The notes below the pieces were generated by a model. It had not been told where the DNA came from and did no database searches. It saw nothing but the letters and a program-made list of their open reading frames with translations. A program made the position numbers and the translations under genes. From NCBI GenBank assembly GCA_011032825.1, contig JAADJZ010000007.1:248001-312000 (forward strand): DNA of 64,000 nucleotides. The letters run 5' to 3'. Of the stretch, positions 33,514 through 44,769 are shown piece after piece. Source of the stretch: Massariosphaeria phaeospora (lineage: Eukaryota; Ascomycota; Dothideomycetes; Pleosporales). Within the stretch, counting starts at the first letter, position 1, and each line of letters opens with the position of its first letter.

Positions 33514-34715
33514 ATGGCAGCCGAACCACAGAGTATCCGAGCACTGTTCTCAACTGCTGAACGTACCCGTGAAGAGCTATCCTCCGCCTACGAGACCAAT
33601 AGTCCCACCTTCCAAGAAAAGCTTACCACTGCCATCGCCACCTACGAACAATGTCTCAAGCTCTCGGAACAAATTTCGCTCTTCAGTCCAAACGAGACCC
33701 TGGACGATGTTTCCTCCTCTGACCTGCAGTAAGTGTACAGCCACAACCGTAATAGGATCACCTTGTTGCTCTCACCCCGCAATCTCCGTCCGTGTCTCAC
33801 ATGCACGCAGATACATGGCAAGCAGCTACCACCTCGCAGAACTGGTGCAGAAAATCACTAGCGATGTGGCTGCGCGAAAATTGAATCTGTTGACCGCGCG
33901 AGGGCACTATGAGCGTTTTTTGAAACTGTTAGATTCGTATGATGTGCTAGAGAAGCCGGATGCGACCTTATTCGAAGCGTATATCGAGGATAGAAACGCA
34001 TTCTCTACGGCTAGTACGCGAGATGCAGCCGCTCGGAGAGATGCGAAGATTGCCCGGTTTCGACAAGAGAAGGAATTGAAGAAGAAGCTTGCGGTATGTC
34101 TCAACTCTGCCGGCAGCTCAACGGTGTTCTGATGTGTTACAGTACCTCCGGCAAAATCCTAAGCTTGCCGAGAATGACGAACAGATGGTTCGGGAGCTAT
34201 ATTTGACGGATTTGACCTTCATGGTCCACCAAACATTTCAATCACTGGAGTCTATTGCTCAAGAACTACAGATTATATCGCTAGCCCCACCCGCTCCACC
34301 ACATGACCAGGACGTTTCTGCACCAGACGGTCGCCAGGACGGCAGAGGCGACAGAAACAAGTACTCCGACAGGCTAGACTCTCAACTGCCGGGCCTAAAG
34401 TACTCGGGCCCTATTCTCAGCAGTGACGGCAAGCCACTCAGACCGTTCACGCTACTCGACAACCGGCAGAAGTTACAAAAGGGTGTGTTCAGGCCTGGCC
34501 ACAGCCTCCCCACCATGTCCATCGACGAGTACCTTGAGGAAGAGAAGCGTAGGGGTGGAATCATTGAAGGGGGTGGCGAGCAGTCCGGAATCCGACCGGA
34601 GCCCGATGAGGACAACCTCCTTAAGGCCGACGAAGAAACGCTCAAGGCACGTGCGTGGGACGAGTTCAAGGAGGACAATCCTAAGGGATCTGGAAACACA
34701 CTAAATAGAGGGTAG
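33514..34715 (+). CDS. TAP42: TAP42/alpha4 family PP2A regulator
   Basis: TAP42 binds PP2A-type catalytic subunits and acts downstream of TOR. Three exons (33514-33728, 33811-34093 and 34143-34715) give 356 residues, typical of the family. The N-terminal helical bundle has YEQCLKLSEQISLFSPNETL and DLQYMASSYHLAELVQK, the latter crossing the first junction. KIARFRQEKELKKKLA leads across the second junction into YLRQNPKLAEND. The C-terminal part has PGLKYSGPILSSDGKPLRPF, then FRPGHSLPTMSIDEYLEEE, the most conserved TAP42 signature, and DEFKEDNPKGSGNTLNRG at the end. No part appears missing. It is divergent from DCL1, and its 3' end faces IAH1 closely (149 bp between stops). Confidence 0.93.
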
Positions 34716-34863
34716 ATGCGTTTTGGCATCTCTTCCAAAGATACCCTCCGATTATGAATGGAGAGGCTTACGGACGTCCCGGAATGAAACAAACCAAGCT
34801 TTCCGTTTATGGGTTGTGCGTATGCGTGCGATAGGGATTTTCCGCCCCAGACTAGACTAAGCC

Positions 34864-35853
34864 CTAGATCTGCGTTGACGTTTGAATCCTTTCGGGCGCT
34901 AGCTCGGGCCATTTCCCCAACACCACCTCCAACAATGCCGTGCTAACGAGGTTATAGCCCTAAGAACAAATGTCACTGTAGTTCCAAGGCAATTGAACTA
35001 GCCAACTTACCAAAGCATCCAGATGTAACCCATCGTCAAAATACCCCTGCTTGAACTGCTTCGCGCCCTTCAGACCGCACCCCGGCAGCCTATCCTCAGT
35101 GTATGCATCTTCGTCACCGAGTCTATTCTGGTCAGCGAGCGCTGCATCCACGAACGCCCGCCACAGATGCAAGCCAGCCACCCGTCCCGTGTCATCGTAA
35201 CTCCCCGCGATCTCCATAACCTTCTCTGCATATCGCTTCTTGCTCATATACGTCCGATATCCTCTTTCCTGTTTCGGATCCCTCTCTACAGCCCCAGCGG
35301 GCCCAATATCGACACCACCATCGTCGTACCTCGTATCCGGGATGTTGATTGGCGGCGGAGTGAGGAGCACGATATTCGTGTTGGCCATGCTTGTCTCGGA
35401 CAGTATGGTGTCCACGTACAAACGAATATTCTCCTCGAAAGCGGGGAGAGGCACGTATTCGCGTGAACCAACGAAACAGGCATCGTTTGCGCCGACCCAG
35501 ATGGTGAAGAGAAGGGTAGGGGCTTCTGTCGGTGTGGTCGCACGCTTGATGATTTCCCGGAAGTTCGCTTTGAGCGTATCTGATGTATAGCTGAGATGGC
35601 GATATGAGTGATTATTGCCTGCATGAACGGAGTCCGTGGTTTAGCTTACCCGGCTTGACCTAGAAGGTGATGTTAGTGCCTATGTATGTGCATAGAGAAA
35701 GTAGTGTGGTTCCCTACCCTCATTGACGATTCGAATCTTGTTCGCGTACTTTCCCATTAGGAACCATCCACAGCCCTGGTTGGACTCGTAGAAGCTCCAT
35801 TGGGTGAGTGAGTCGCCGAACAAGACGAACTCGGGTAGTTTCTGAGACGCCAT
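34864..35853 (-). CDS. IAH1: GDSL esterase, isoamyl acetate hydrolase type
   Basis: A serine esterase of the SGNH/GDSL fold; the yeast homologue hydrolyses isoamyl acetate. Exons on the minus strand are 35853-35718, 35659-35650, 35590-35011 and 34959-34864, giving 273 residues. Block I is FGDSLTQWS with the catalytic Ser. Block II Gly is in NEGQAGYTS, which exists only if a 10-nt micro-exon (35659-35650) and an acceptor at 35591 are used. Block III Asn is in WVGANDACF, and block V Asp/His is in FDDGLHLD. The last intron (35010-34960) leads to GYNLVSTALLEVVLGKWPEL, the usual family C-terminus; without it the frame stops early. No signal peptide is seen, so it is probably cytosolic. Family identity is strong; the ester substrate is inferred. 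Confidence 0.87.
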
Positions 35854-38485
35854 CTTGGCTGAGTTGAATATCGGACTATGCTTTGATTAGCTAGTTAAAC
35901 GTTCTGGTATCTCGATCGGAGTATGCTCCGTCTACATTTAATTCGAGGCCTGGGACAACCACATTATCGGTGGTGAGGTTAGTGGGTGGAGAACTGTAGC
36001 CTAATGCTTGCGTCTTCCCGAGGTCGGCTGCACCCGCAAGCACGTGACACATTTGGCAAGGACCTAGGTAGCACCTTCCAAGTTGGACCATGGAGAGTAG
36101 TTCTTCACCGTGATGTGTCGGCATTCGGGTTCATGCACATACTGCATTCACAAGATATAAGTGCGAATCGGTCGATGAGGAATCTAGGTAACTCGGTCAA
36201 ACTGGGTCTACATCTTGTCGTGTAGCTTTATTCCTAATTATATCTACTTGCGTTGGTGTTTTGGTGTGTGTGTATGTGTTGTATTCATTTAATTTCAGCT
36301 GCCGAAACAATCAAGTAGCTGTGAGTAGTTTATTGTTGGATCTCACATTGATAATGCCGCGATGCAACGCTTACCCGCACTTATGCTAGGGACCCTCGTG
36401 CTCACTTACATGCCATTTGTTTAGATGCACCTGTCCTAGGTGGGCTATTGCCCCTCTCGCTAGGAGGAACATTGTACAACTCTGTTGCTTCGTTCATACA
36501 CATACACTTCTAGCTGCAATAATTGAGCAGTGGAACATTCCATAACTTTGCAGGTAAACATGTATCTGAGTCAAAAGGGACCGGAGAACGATATTCTTGT
36601 GCGTGGTACACTGTCGCAATGTACCGTGACACCTGAGATGAACTATAACCCACCAACATACGCGGTCGACCTTTCCGCGCGCATCCGCAAGCTGATGTAT
36701 AGCCTGATTGATCGTTTTACTGAGCGGTGACCGGACGGACTACTAGGGCAATACATGTGCTGCGCCGTAGGGTGAATAAGTGCATGGAGACTATGATCGG
36801 TGTTCGTACCGAAACGACCCTCTGAGGCCGGCCAGACACGAGCAAGGGCTGAGCTTCGTCCCCCGGAGACGCATTGAAGCTGCACAGAGAGAGGGAAAGT
36901 GGGGCCTGATAGGCCGTATGTTTTGGGGTGTGTAACCGAGCTTTGTGTTACCATCCAGATTCTTCCAGAACCCTGGTATTGCGTGCATGGACCATGCTAT
37001 CGGTAAATAAGACTTCTTACCATGCTCCCATCGTATCGAGACATGCCGTGTCCGATGCAACCATCGGTTTGCGTACACCCCCTTTCTTCCTCGTCGTGAC
37101 GACAGCCTGTTCTCAATCCAAGGTCACCGATAGGACACGGGTTGCGGTTTGTTGAACTCCACGCCAGTGCTGGTCTAGAAAGAAACAATGCAGGAGGTAA
37201 AGGACGGTAGCAGAGCATGCTGCTAAGAGAAACGTAGACTAGAGTGACCGATGGGCCGAGAGCTCGCCCTGCAGAGATAACGGCGGTGGCTTACTTACTT
37301 AATTCACGTCCCTGAGCCGGCGGATTGGTAGACTATTGGCCAGTTTACCTCTCAATCGAGAATTGGCCCACGCAGCGAGCAGCGGGCACCCCACAGTACG
37401 TGTCCCGTGCTGTAGGTGCGAACCCGTTCCTGAACCCGATGCAGCTGCATGAGCGATCAGGCAAAGCCGTGGGGAATGGTAGCTAACAGCCGCGAGTCTG
37501 CAGCGAGCCTGAATGCTTCGGCAGGGCGTCTCATCAAGGCTCGGTCTCAGTCGCGCTGCTGCAGCCGCCTGTTGTCGCGTCGGCTCCTAGCCAGGAGCGC
37601 CTGGATAGGCTCTGTACCGCTGACGCGCCTGGCAAGCAGCACCCAACACGACACGCCTGGGTAAATGCCGTCAATAAAAGCAGACATACGGAAGGGTGAG
37701 ACGGTGGTTCTCGCGCTTCCGGGTCGCCTTTGGCGGCGTGTGTTGGGGTTGTCGTGGTCGAGACTAGACAGTGCCGCTCGCGCGTGAAGCTCGTGGTGTT
37801 GCCGCGTGCACTGGGCACTGGCGCTGGCGCTGGTGGTGACGACCTCGGGATACTTGACAAATAGCAATGGCCGAAGGCTGGCGCCGGCGGGTGGGATGGG
37901 TTGCGGACGGGGGGGGACGGGGGAGGACAGGAGGGACCTGCGGCGCAAAAGAAAGCACCGTGGCCGTTGGGTGGTGGCGTTTTGCTCGCGTCCGAAAGAG
38001 GAAGCAGGCCGCGGCCAGGGTGTCCCCACCCTCAACCACTACACTCGCCAAGTAGGCGTGAGACTCGGGCTTTGTGGTGCAACAGGGCAGCAGCACCCCG
38101 GTCCGCTGCACCAGACTCGTCTCCGTTGCTGAGGTCGTTTTTAGATTACTTTTTGGTGGCTCTGCTCTCGCTCTCGGACGAAGGAGCATGCTCTCTTGAG
38201 CTGCTCGTGCTGCCCGCCCGCCAGCCATGACGCTGCCGGCTATCATGACCTGACCGCAACCTCTGATTCTGATTCCACCGCCTCACCCCACGCCTTGCCT
38301 CCCGACGCTCGCCTGCCGTCTCTCGCTCTCACTGAGCGCCTGCTGTCGCCGCGGCCCAGTGCGTGCTCCGTTGACCCCGTTGCCACCGCTCACACGACGT
38401 CGACTGCTCCTGCCGCTGACGGCTCGGGACCCCAATGACTGCAGAGCCCCCTTCATTCTGAGCCGAAGACAATATACGATACAAC
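35854..38485. other. 2.6 kb intergenic, IAH1 to TSC1
   Basis: The stretch between divergent IAH1 and TSC1 holds no gene I recognise. The part from about 37440 to 38480 is GC-rich and probably includes a long TSC1 5' leader. Several GC-rich open frames there overlap on both strands and lack motifs. A G-run (nine Gs with neighbours) lies near 37911. Confidence 0.4.
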
Positions 38486-41400
38486 ATGGCTACCGGGTAC
38501 GCTGAACCCTTCTCCCGCCCGTAATCTACTGCCTCAGGTCCTAACCGCCCCAGGTCCATGCGAGAGACTGTCAAGGCTCTCAACTCGACCTTCTCCGCGC
38601 CCGCCGTGCCGTACCCGCTCCCCGACGACCTCTGCGCGACCATCGAAGCATTCCTGGAACGCTACAATGACATAGAGGAGCACGACTCGCAACGCTTCCA
38701 CGAGGACCTGCTCGCTCTGTACATGCGCCATGTTGTGGGCAATCCGGAAAAACATGGTCCCTTCCTCAGCGCCCTGCGGCTGGTGCGCCCTGCACTCACC
38801 GGAGAAGCCCGACTGAACGAATGGTGGGGTCTGGTTCTGAAGCCTACAATAGACGCCACGGGTCACAAGCGGCGCCAGATCGAGGATGCGCGTGAGTTTT
38901 TGCAGAGTATATTGTTGTTTGATGGAGACGAAGACAAGGACGGATACCACTCGCGATTGTCGTACTCGTTCTCAAAGAAGATTCTGGACACATACCTTGC
39001 TCGCGCCAGGACCCCTTCGTCGTTGGAACATCTGCTGTCTCCCGAAGACGAGTTCGTGTCGCACGAGCTTGAGTCGATTCTGGTCGCTTTCGGACAGCGG
39101 AAGCCAAAGGTATGCAACCTCCCTATCGTCTATGCAACTGAAGAACACAGCTCACACATACAGGCGCTTCTTCTACTTTTGGATGAGATCTTCGTGCAGA
39201 AAGAGTATCGCATACAGGCCCTGAATCTGCTAAGTGCTTTCGTCCGACTTCAACCGCCCCATCTTCATTTGGTACTCGAGACATTTCTCATCCAGCATCT
39301 TGAGAAATGTCTCCTAATCGACACTTCGGCTACCATTATGGAGCTTGCGTTGATGATTCTCATCATGTTGCTCCCTCATATCACTGCCGCGCTGAACTCC
39401 GACCACCACATATCGAAGTTGTTTTTGATCTACAGTAGGATCTTGTGTTGGGACAAAATCGGGAATTCTGAACCTACAAGCGATACCGAGGACCAGCGAG
39501 GGGGAAGTGTAGACGAAAGTTCGGAAGAAGAAAACGAGTCTGACCAGCCCTGGGAGAAAGCCCACCACAGCCTGGATCTTCCCGACCACTCTTCAGGATG
39601 CCTTCTCCATTACTTCACCTTTCTTTATGGCCTATTTCCGCTTAACTTCATGAGCTTCGTCCGGAAACCAAGAAAATTTCTGAAGTCGCAGAACTTCCCC
39701 GGCGCTGACGATTTTGACCTCGACCAGGATCTCATATATAGACGGACAGAGCCATATCGACGGGTGCATCTGTTGCATCCAAACATGTTCACTACTACCC
39801 TTGAGGACGAACTAACCGAGAATCAATGGCTCAAAAGCGATCCCGCCGACGTCGTCACCGAGTGCATGGATTTGTGCGTGGCTGTTTCTACGACGCTAGA
39901 TGATCCTGGGCCACCCCCAACTACGAAACTACCGGACCTTCCTGCCCTACCAGTAAAAGAAGCCCAGCCGGGGACTTTCTTGGATGAGGACGCGACAACT
40001 GTAAACGATTCGAATGGCAGCTGGAGAAACACCCAGTCGACAATATTCGCATCGTCAACCCATAACTTATCAGAGGTGCCCGATACTCTTGAAGTCCCGT
40101 CCAAAGCCAAGTCAGTGAAATCGGCGAAGTCTGCATCTCCGCTTCTGAAACCGCGGGACGTTATGGACTCCCCAACTTTGCCACCCGCGAAGCAGAAGAA
40201 CCATTTCCTAGGCACATCGTTATTTGGACCTCAACGTCTTGCCACCAGTTTGCCGCGTCTTGATAGTTTTGCACAAGCTCTAACTACAGGGTCTAATTCT
40301 CCAACACACTCAGAGTTCCAGAACCAAAGCATGGCTTCTTTGCAACGGGAAATAATGCTTTTGCGAAACGACTTGAATTTTGAGCGCTACCTCAAGCTAC
40401 AACACTTGACTCACATCGGGCAGTTACAGCGAAAACACATTAAGGAAGCAACAGCTGAGGCGGAAACGCAGAACCTGATCAATACCAATAAAACGCTCAA
40501 GGCTAAGCTCGCAAAAGCTAACGAGTTGTACGCACAGTTGAAAAGGGAGACCTTGACTAGTCGCAGTCAATCTAAAAAATGGGAGGGCGAGCTTAGCTCG
40601 AAGGTTAGGTCGTATAGGGAGGATCACAAGGTGTGGCAAAATGATGAGGATAGTCTGCGTTTCGAACTCAAAAAGACCCAAGCAGATTGTGGGCATCTAA
40701 AGAAGATGGTGGAGAAGGCGGAGGCGGAGCAGTTGAAGGCCCAGCAGAGGAGTCGTGCGCTCGAATTCGAGCTTGAAGACTACGGCAACCTCCGTCGAGA
40801 ACTTGAGTCCGCACAAGAACAAGTGCTGACCTGTCAGGACCAGAGCAAGGAATTGGCTGCGCTGATCAAAGACCGGAATGAGCTTCGCAACGAGGTGGAA
40901 GTCGCGAACATGAGGCTAAATAGTAGGGAGATGGAACGCGAACGGTCACTCAAAGCATATGAACGGCGAATTATGGATCTGGAGTCACGGCTGCAAGCGC
41001 CTGACAGGAATCTCGGAAAGCCTGGCCAGCTTCCTTCATCCGTTCAACAAATGCTGGATTCCGCGCTCGCGGCAAATAACGCGAAGTTGCAGCAGATGAA
41101 AAAGACACACTACCGCTTGCTAGAGGAATACACCGAGCTGCAGATGAAGTATCACGACCTTGAAGGCGAGCGAAAAGCTGACTTCGGTCGCCTCAGAGCC
41201 CAGGAGAAGATGGGATATCCTATCACAGAGAAAGACGCACTGAGCCGGAACTTCAGTGCAAGACAGAGTGACGCCTACTCACAATATCTTCCGCCGCTCT
41301 CTTCGGATGCGCCCGTCGGCGACTATGACTACTATCATGAAGACTACAATTCTCCCGCATCCGTCAACAGTGGATCGGCAACCGCATCCCCGGCACGGCC

Positions 41401-41822
41401 TGTACGACTTGAGTCGCTGTCTACGTCTGCACAAATGTCACAGAAGCCCCAGAAACCGCACAGAGATTTGGTGAACAATGGATTCGGGCAAGATTTCTCT
41501 GCGTCATACGATGCCTCTCTGAACGCCCACTTCCAGAATTCGAATGCAGCCGAAACAGTCCACTCTAGCGGAAAGAGTGCTTATTCGGTGGATACCAACA
41601 GTAGCAGAGGGGACAAAGAGAAAAAGGACAAAGGAGTTTCAAACTCGGAGATGCGCATCTACGGTCGCGGTAAGCATCATGGGCAAGCTCGATGAAAAAT
41701 CTCCCTCTAACGTCATTGTAGGTGGCGCTCAGAATATCGGGAAGAAGGTCAAAGAGAAGGAACAAAAGAAACCGGCCCAGTCAAAATCAGGGGGCTTCCG
41801 CGGATTGAGAGGTATCATGTAA
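38486..41822 (+). CDS. TSC1: Hamartin (tuberous sclerosis 1) homologue
   Basis: TSC1 stabilises TSC2, the GAP for Rheb, and so restrains TOR complex 1. Exon 1 is only 11 nt (38486-38496, MATG), then 38554-41669 and 41722-41822. Inside the big exon a 54-nt intron is likely at 39110-39163 (GTATGC to ATACAG); removing it joins GQRKPK to ALLLLLDEIFVQKEYR and gives about 1,057 residues. The N-terminal half is the helical hamartin domain (FVQKEYRIQALNLLSAFVRL, LLHYFTFLYGLFPLNFMSF). A Ser-rich linker follows, then a long coiled coil at about residues 590-860 (e.g. LMREIMLLRNDLNFERYLKL-like helices). The tail has YGRGGAQNIGKK and FRGLRGIM, conserved in fungal TSC1. It is slightly shorter than human hamartin (about 1,160). 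Confidence 0.88.
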
Positions 41823-44769
41823 AGGGTCATTGGTTTAGGTAAACCTATGCCGAAAATGGCGCCCATTGATCTTATTGAAAGCACGACCCAGCTCCACACC
41901 GAGTCAATAGCTACAAGAGAGAATCGAGCGACTTGCAGTGCCGTTTGTTACACGAACCAAAAATTGCAGGAGATTTCAAGACTACTTCCTCGGAGAACAT
42001 ACACTACCACACAAGGATATACGTGTACCCTGTAATCTGGGGAGCATCGTTTTTAACCATCAGCGCACGGCCAGCGGGGTTTGGCTCACGCTCTGGAACT
42101 TCGTCTGTTTTCGCCTGCTCAGCCATCTAGCTGTGAACGATGCTGACCAGATTATACGGTATACCTTCTAGCGACCTTCAAAAGCCTGTATTCGCCAAAA
42201 TTTCATGTTTACCAATCATCCAGGCGTTTGGTTCTGATAAGGAAATCTTTGAGAGGGAGTTCAGCCTCGGGTATGGCTAGGTTCACGGTGCCATGTCTCA
42301 CGACTAGAGATGGCTTTTCATATTCTTCTCTGCCATTGGCATTTGCTTACTTTGCGATACCATCTTGCTCTATACTTCGGTTTTTTGCATACCCAACTTC
42401 ATTGTTCATACTTTTCTTGATTTTGGTGGATTCTAGGTGCATAATTATTCTTACTCGCTTGGTGCTTGGTGTTGCACCAACATTGAGAACCGGTCTATTG
42501 CTAAGCTGTGTTATGCGGTATGAAGAAGTCGTCACATGCAGAGTGAGCAAATAGTACGTTTCGAAGTTTCGGTCCAACCTTGATGTGGGATTCGCTATCA
42601 CAGCACTATCCTATCTAGTACCTTTCACTTGAAACCCATCCATTTACCCACTCCCTTCCACCTTCCACATCTCACTGTGCCTCTCCAGCCCTCTCCATCA
42701 TACCGCATACCCCCAAAACAAAGCCCTGTCGCCATCCACTTCCATTCGCCGTCGCCAATATGCACCACCATATTCCTTTTTCCCACATTCTCCCCCCCGT
42801 GCGCCCCACGAAAACCCCCCGCTTCTACTCAGTCCCTGAACCACCCCCAAACTCAAGAATAGGCATGTACGGCGTCTCGGGCACCCTGCATGTGTATTGG
42901 GAGACGCCGCTGGCGTCGTCGCGTCTGTAGGGCGCCTGTAGGGCGCCTGTCGGTCGGGTGGGTTGTAGGCGCACGTCCATGCGTGCATATGTACATATAT
43001 ATGTGCGACCTTGGCTACACCAACCACTGATGGAATGAACGAGTGGGAGGCGACATGCACCACGTGAAGGTTTCAGAGGGCCGGAGTGCATCGCTGGACG
43101 GACGGATGGAACAAATGTCGGTGAGAAGACATGGTATACCGAAGTGGAGGTGCCCGGGATCGGAAGCGAGTCTAGAGTGTACTGGACGTCGGCATGCCGT
43201 GCGGACGGGCCTCAGCTGTCAAACAAGCAGCCAGCCGAAGTGTTGCGAGGGGCACTCTAGTTAAACCGAACTGGACTGTGAACCGCTGGTTCGTTTCGTG
43301 ACCCCAGGTTTCCCAACGCGTTCACGTACGAGAGCCTGGACTGCGGGTAAGGCGAAAGTCGGTGTGTGTTGCTGTTGTGAACTGTTATAGGGCGAGTGTT
43401 GGCATCTGGCGTGTCACTGCGAGCAATATCTTTTAGCCAGGTAGGTTGAGTTGCTGCATGCATGTCATTCTCGTGTGTGCCGAGCATATACTTGGTGGCT
43501 TATAATTTATACCTACTTACATACTTAACGAATTTAGCGATACGAAAAGGTGTCAGCTAGACTTGCAATGATGTCTGCCTCGTATCATGATGTATCTCCA
43601 CGTCAATTCACTCTTAGTCTCAAGGTCGTCTCGGTGGGATATAATACTCGGCCCCCAAAACCACAATCACATCCACCCTAGATTCAGACTACAATCTAGA
43701 TCCACCATTCCCACACCCCCCCTCTCTCCATCTTCAATCTTCCAGATCTAACCAACCCATCTCCAACCATCGATCGATCTATGTGGGTACTCCCCACAAC
43801 CCTCAATCACCCAGATCTACATACAGAGAAGATCAGCCCTCGGCCCTTCCAGATCCATCCAGCACCACATAAGCCCACAGCCGAGGTCGTGGAATTTCGG
43901 CGCGATGTGAATCGCTAGTAAATCACGCAAAGAGAAGCCCCCACACCTACCCCTAGCGGATCGACGTTTAGTAGCGCGTGGGGCCTGCGTAAGGCGGCGA
44001 AGAAAAAAGAAATGACGTGACAGCATGTGGGATGCGAGGATCTTAGCGAGTAGGCATAACGGAAATATGAGCGGCGGATACATACTTTCATACATTACTG
44101 TAATTGAACATCTCCGCATCACAGATTACGGATGTTCAACAATCAAAGCAAAGGCTGAAGACTCCTCTCAAACTTCATTTGGCCATCACATATTACTTGA
44201 CTTCACATCGCGAGGTAAAGTAGGTGTTTAGAATGTGTCCAATATGTAGACGTGAATTTTCCTCCTCAGAGTATGTATAAAGTGTATGCACGTATGTACG
44301 TTTTCTCAATCCCTTGATCAAGCTATGAACAGCCTTCAACGCCGCTTTAAAGCTGACTTCCCTGCTCTGCACCCTGAAAACTTTCCATATACAATCTTCC
44401 CGCTTCTTCGAAGCCGACCATATCATTCCGCAACCTGACAAATTTCTGTTCGTCGGGCATTCTGCTCCATGGAAGATGTCGAGATGCAACATAACGGAGA
44501 ACCGTTATGACAGACAGCAATAACAAGAATCCGGAAAAGACTTTTGGAAGACGAAGGCGAACGAAGTTCTGAGAATAGAAGAGACTCAATGAAAAGGGGT
44601 ATCTTCCATCCGTAACACCGACAAGTCGTCATAAGGTCCGAAAAGATCGTAGGCCAAAGCCACCCGTTTTGGAGGTCCGTTGATGAATTTTTCCAGAAAG
44701 GAATCATACTCATGGGACCGGAAAGCAATTGCATAGGCTAGTAGCCATAGCTTCCACTTCCTACTGCGT
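41823..44769. other. 2.9 kb intergenic, TSC1 to DUF2293 gene 3' end
   Basis: No gene was recognised between these convergent genes. A short minus-strand frame (44589-44347, 80 residues) has one possible membrane span (VFSGFLLLLSVITVL) but no other support. The part near 42620-42860 is strongly pyrimidine-rich. A palindromic-looking ATCTAGATC lies near 43697. Confidence 0.4.

Noticed and set aside
37547..38246. Several overlapping GC-rich frames before TSC1
   Set aside because: They are open on both strands with repetitive Arg/Pro/Ser content, typical of GC-rich leaders. None continues into a recognisable domain.
44347..44589. An 80-residue minus-strand frame with one hydrophobic segment
   Set aside because: It has no family resemblance, overlaps other frames, and probably lies in the 3' region of the DUF2293 gene.
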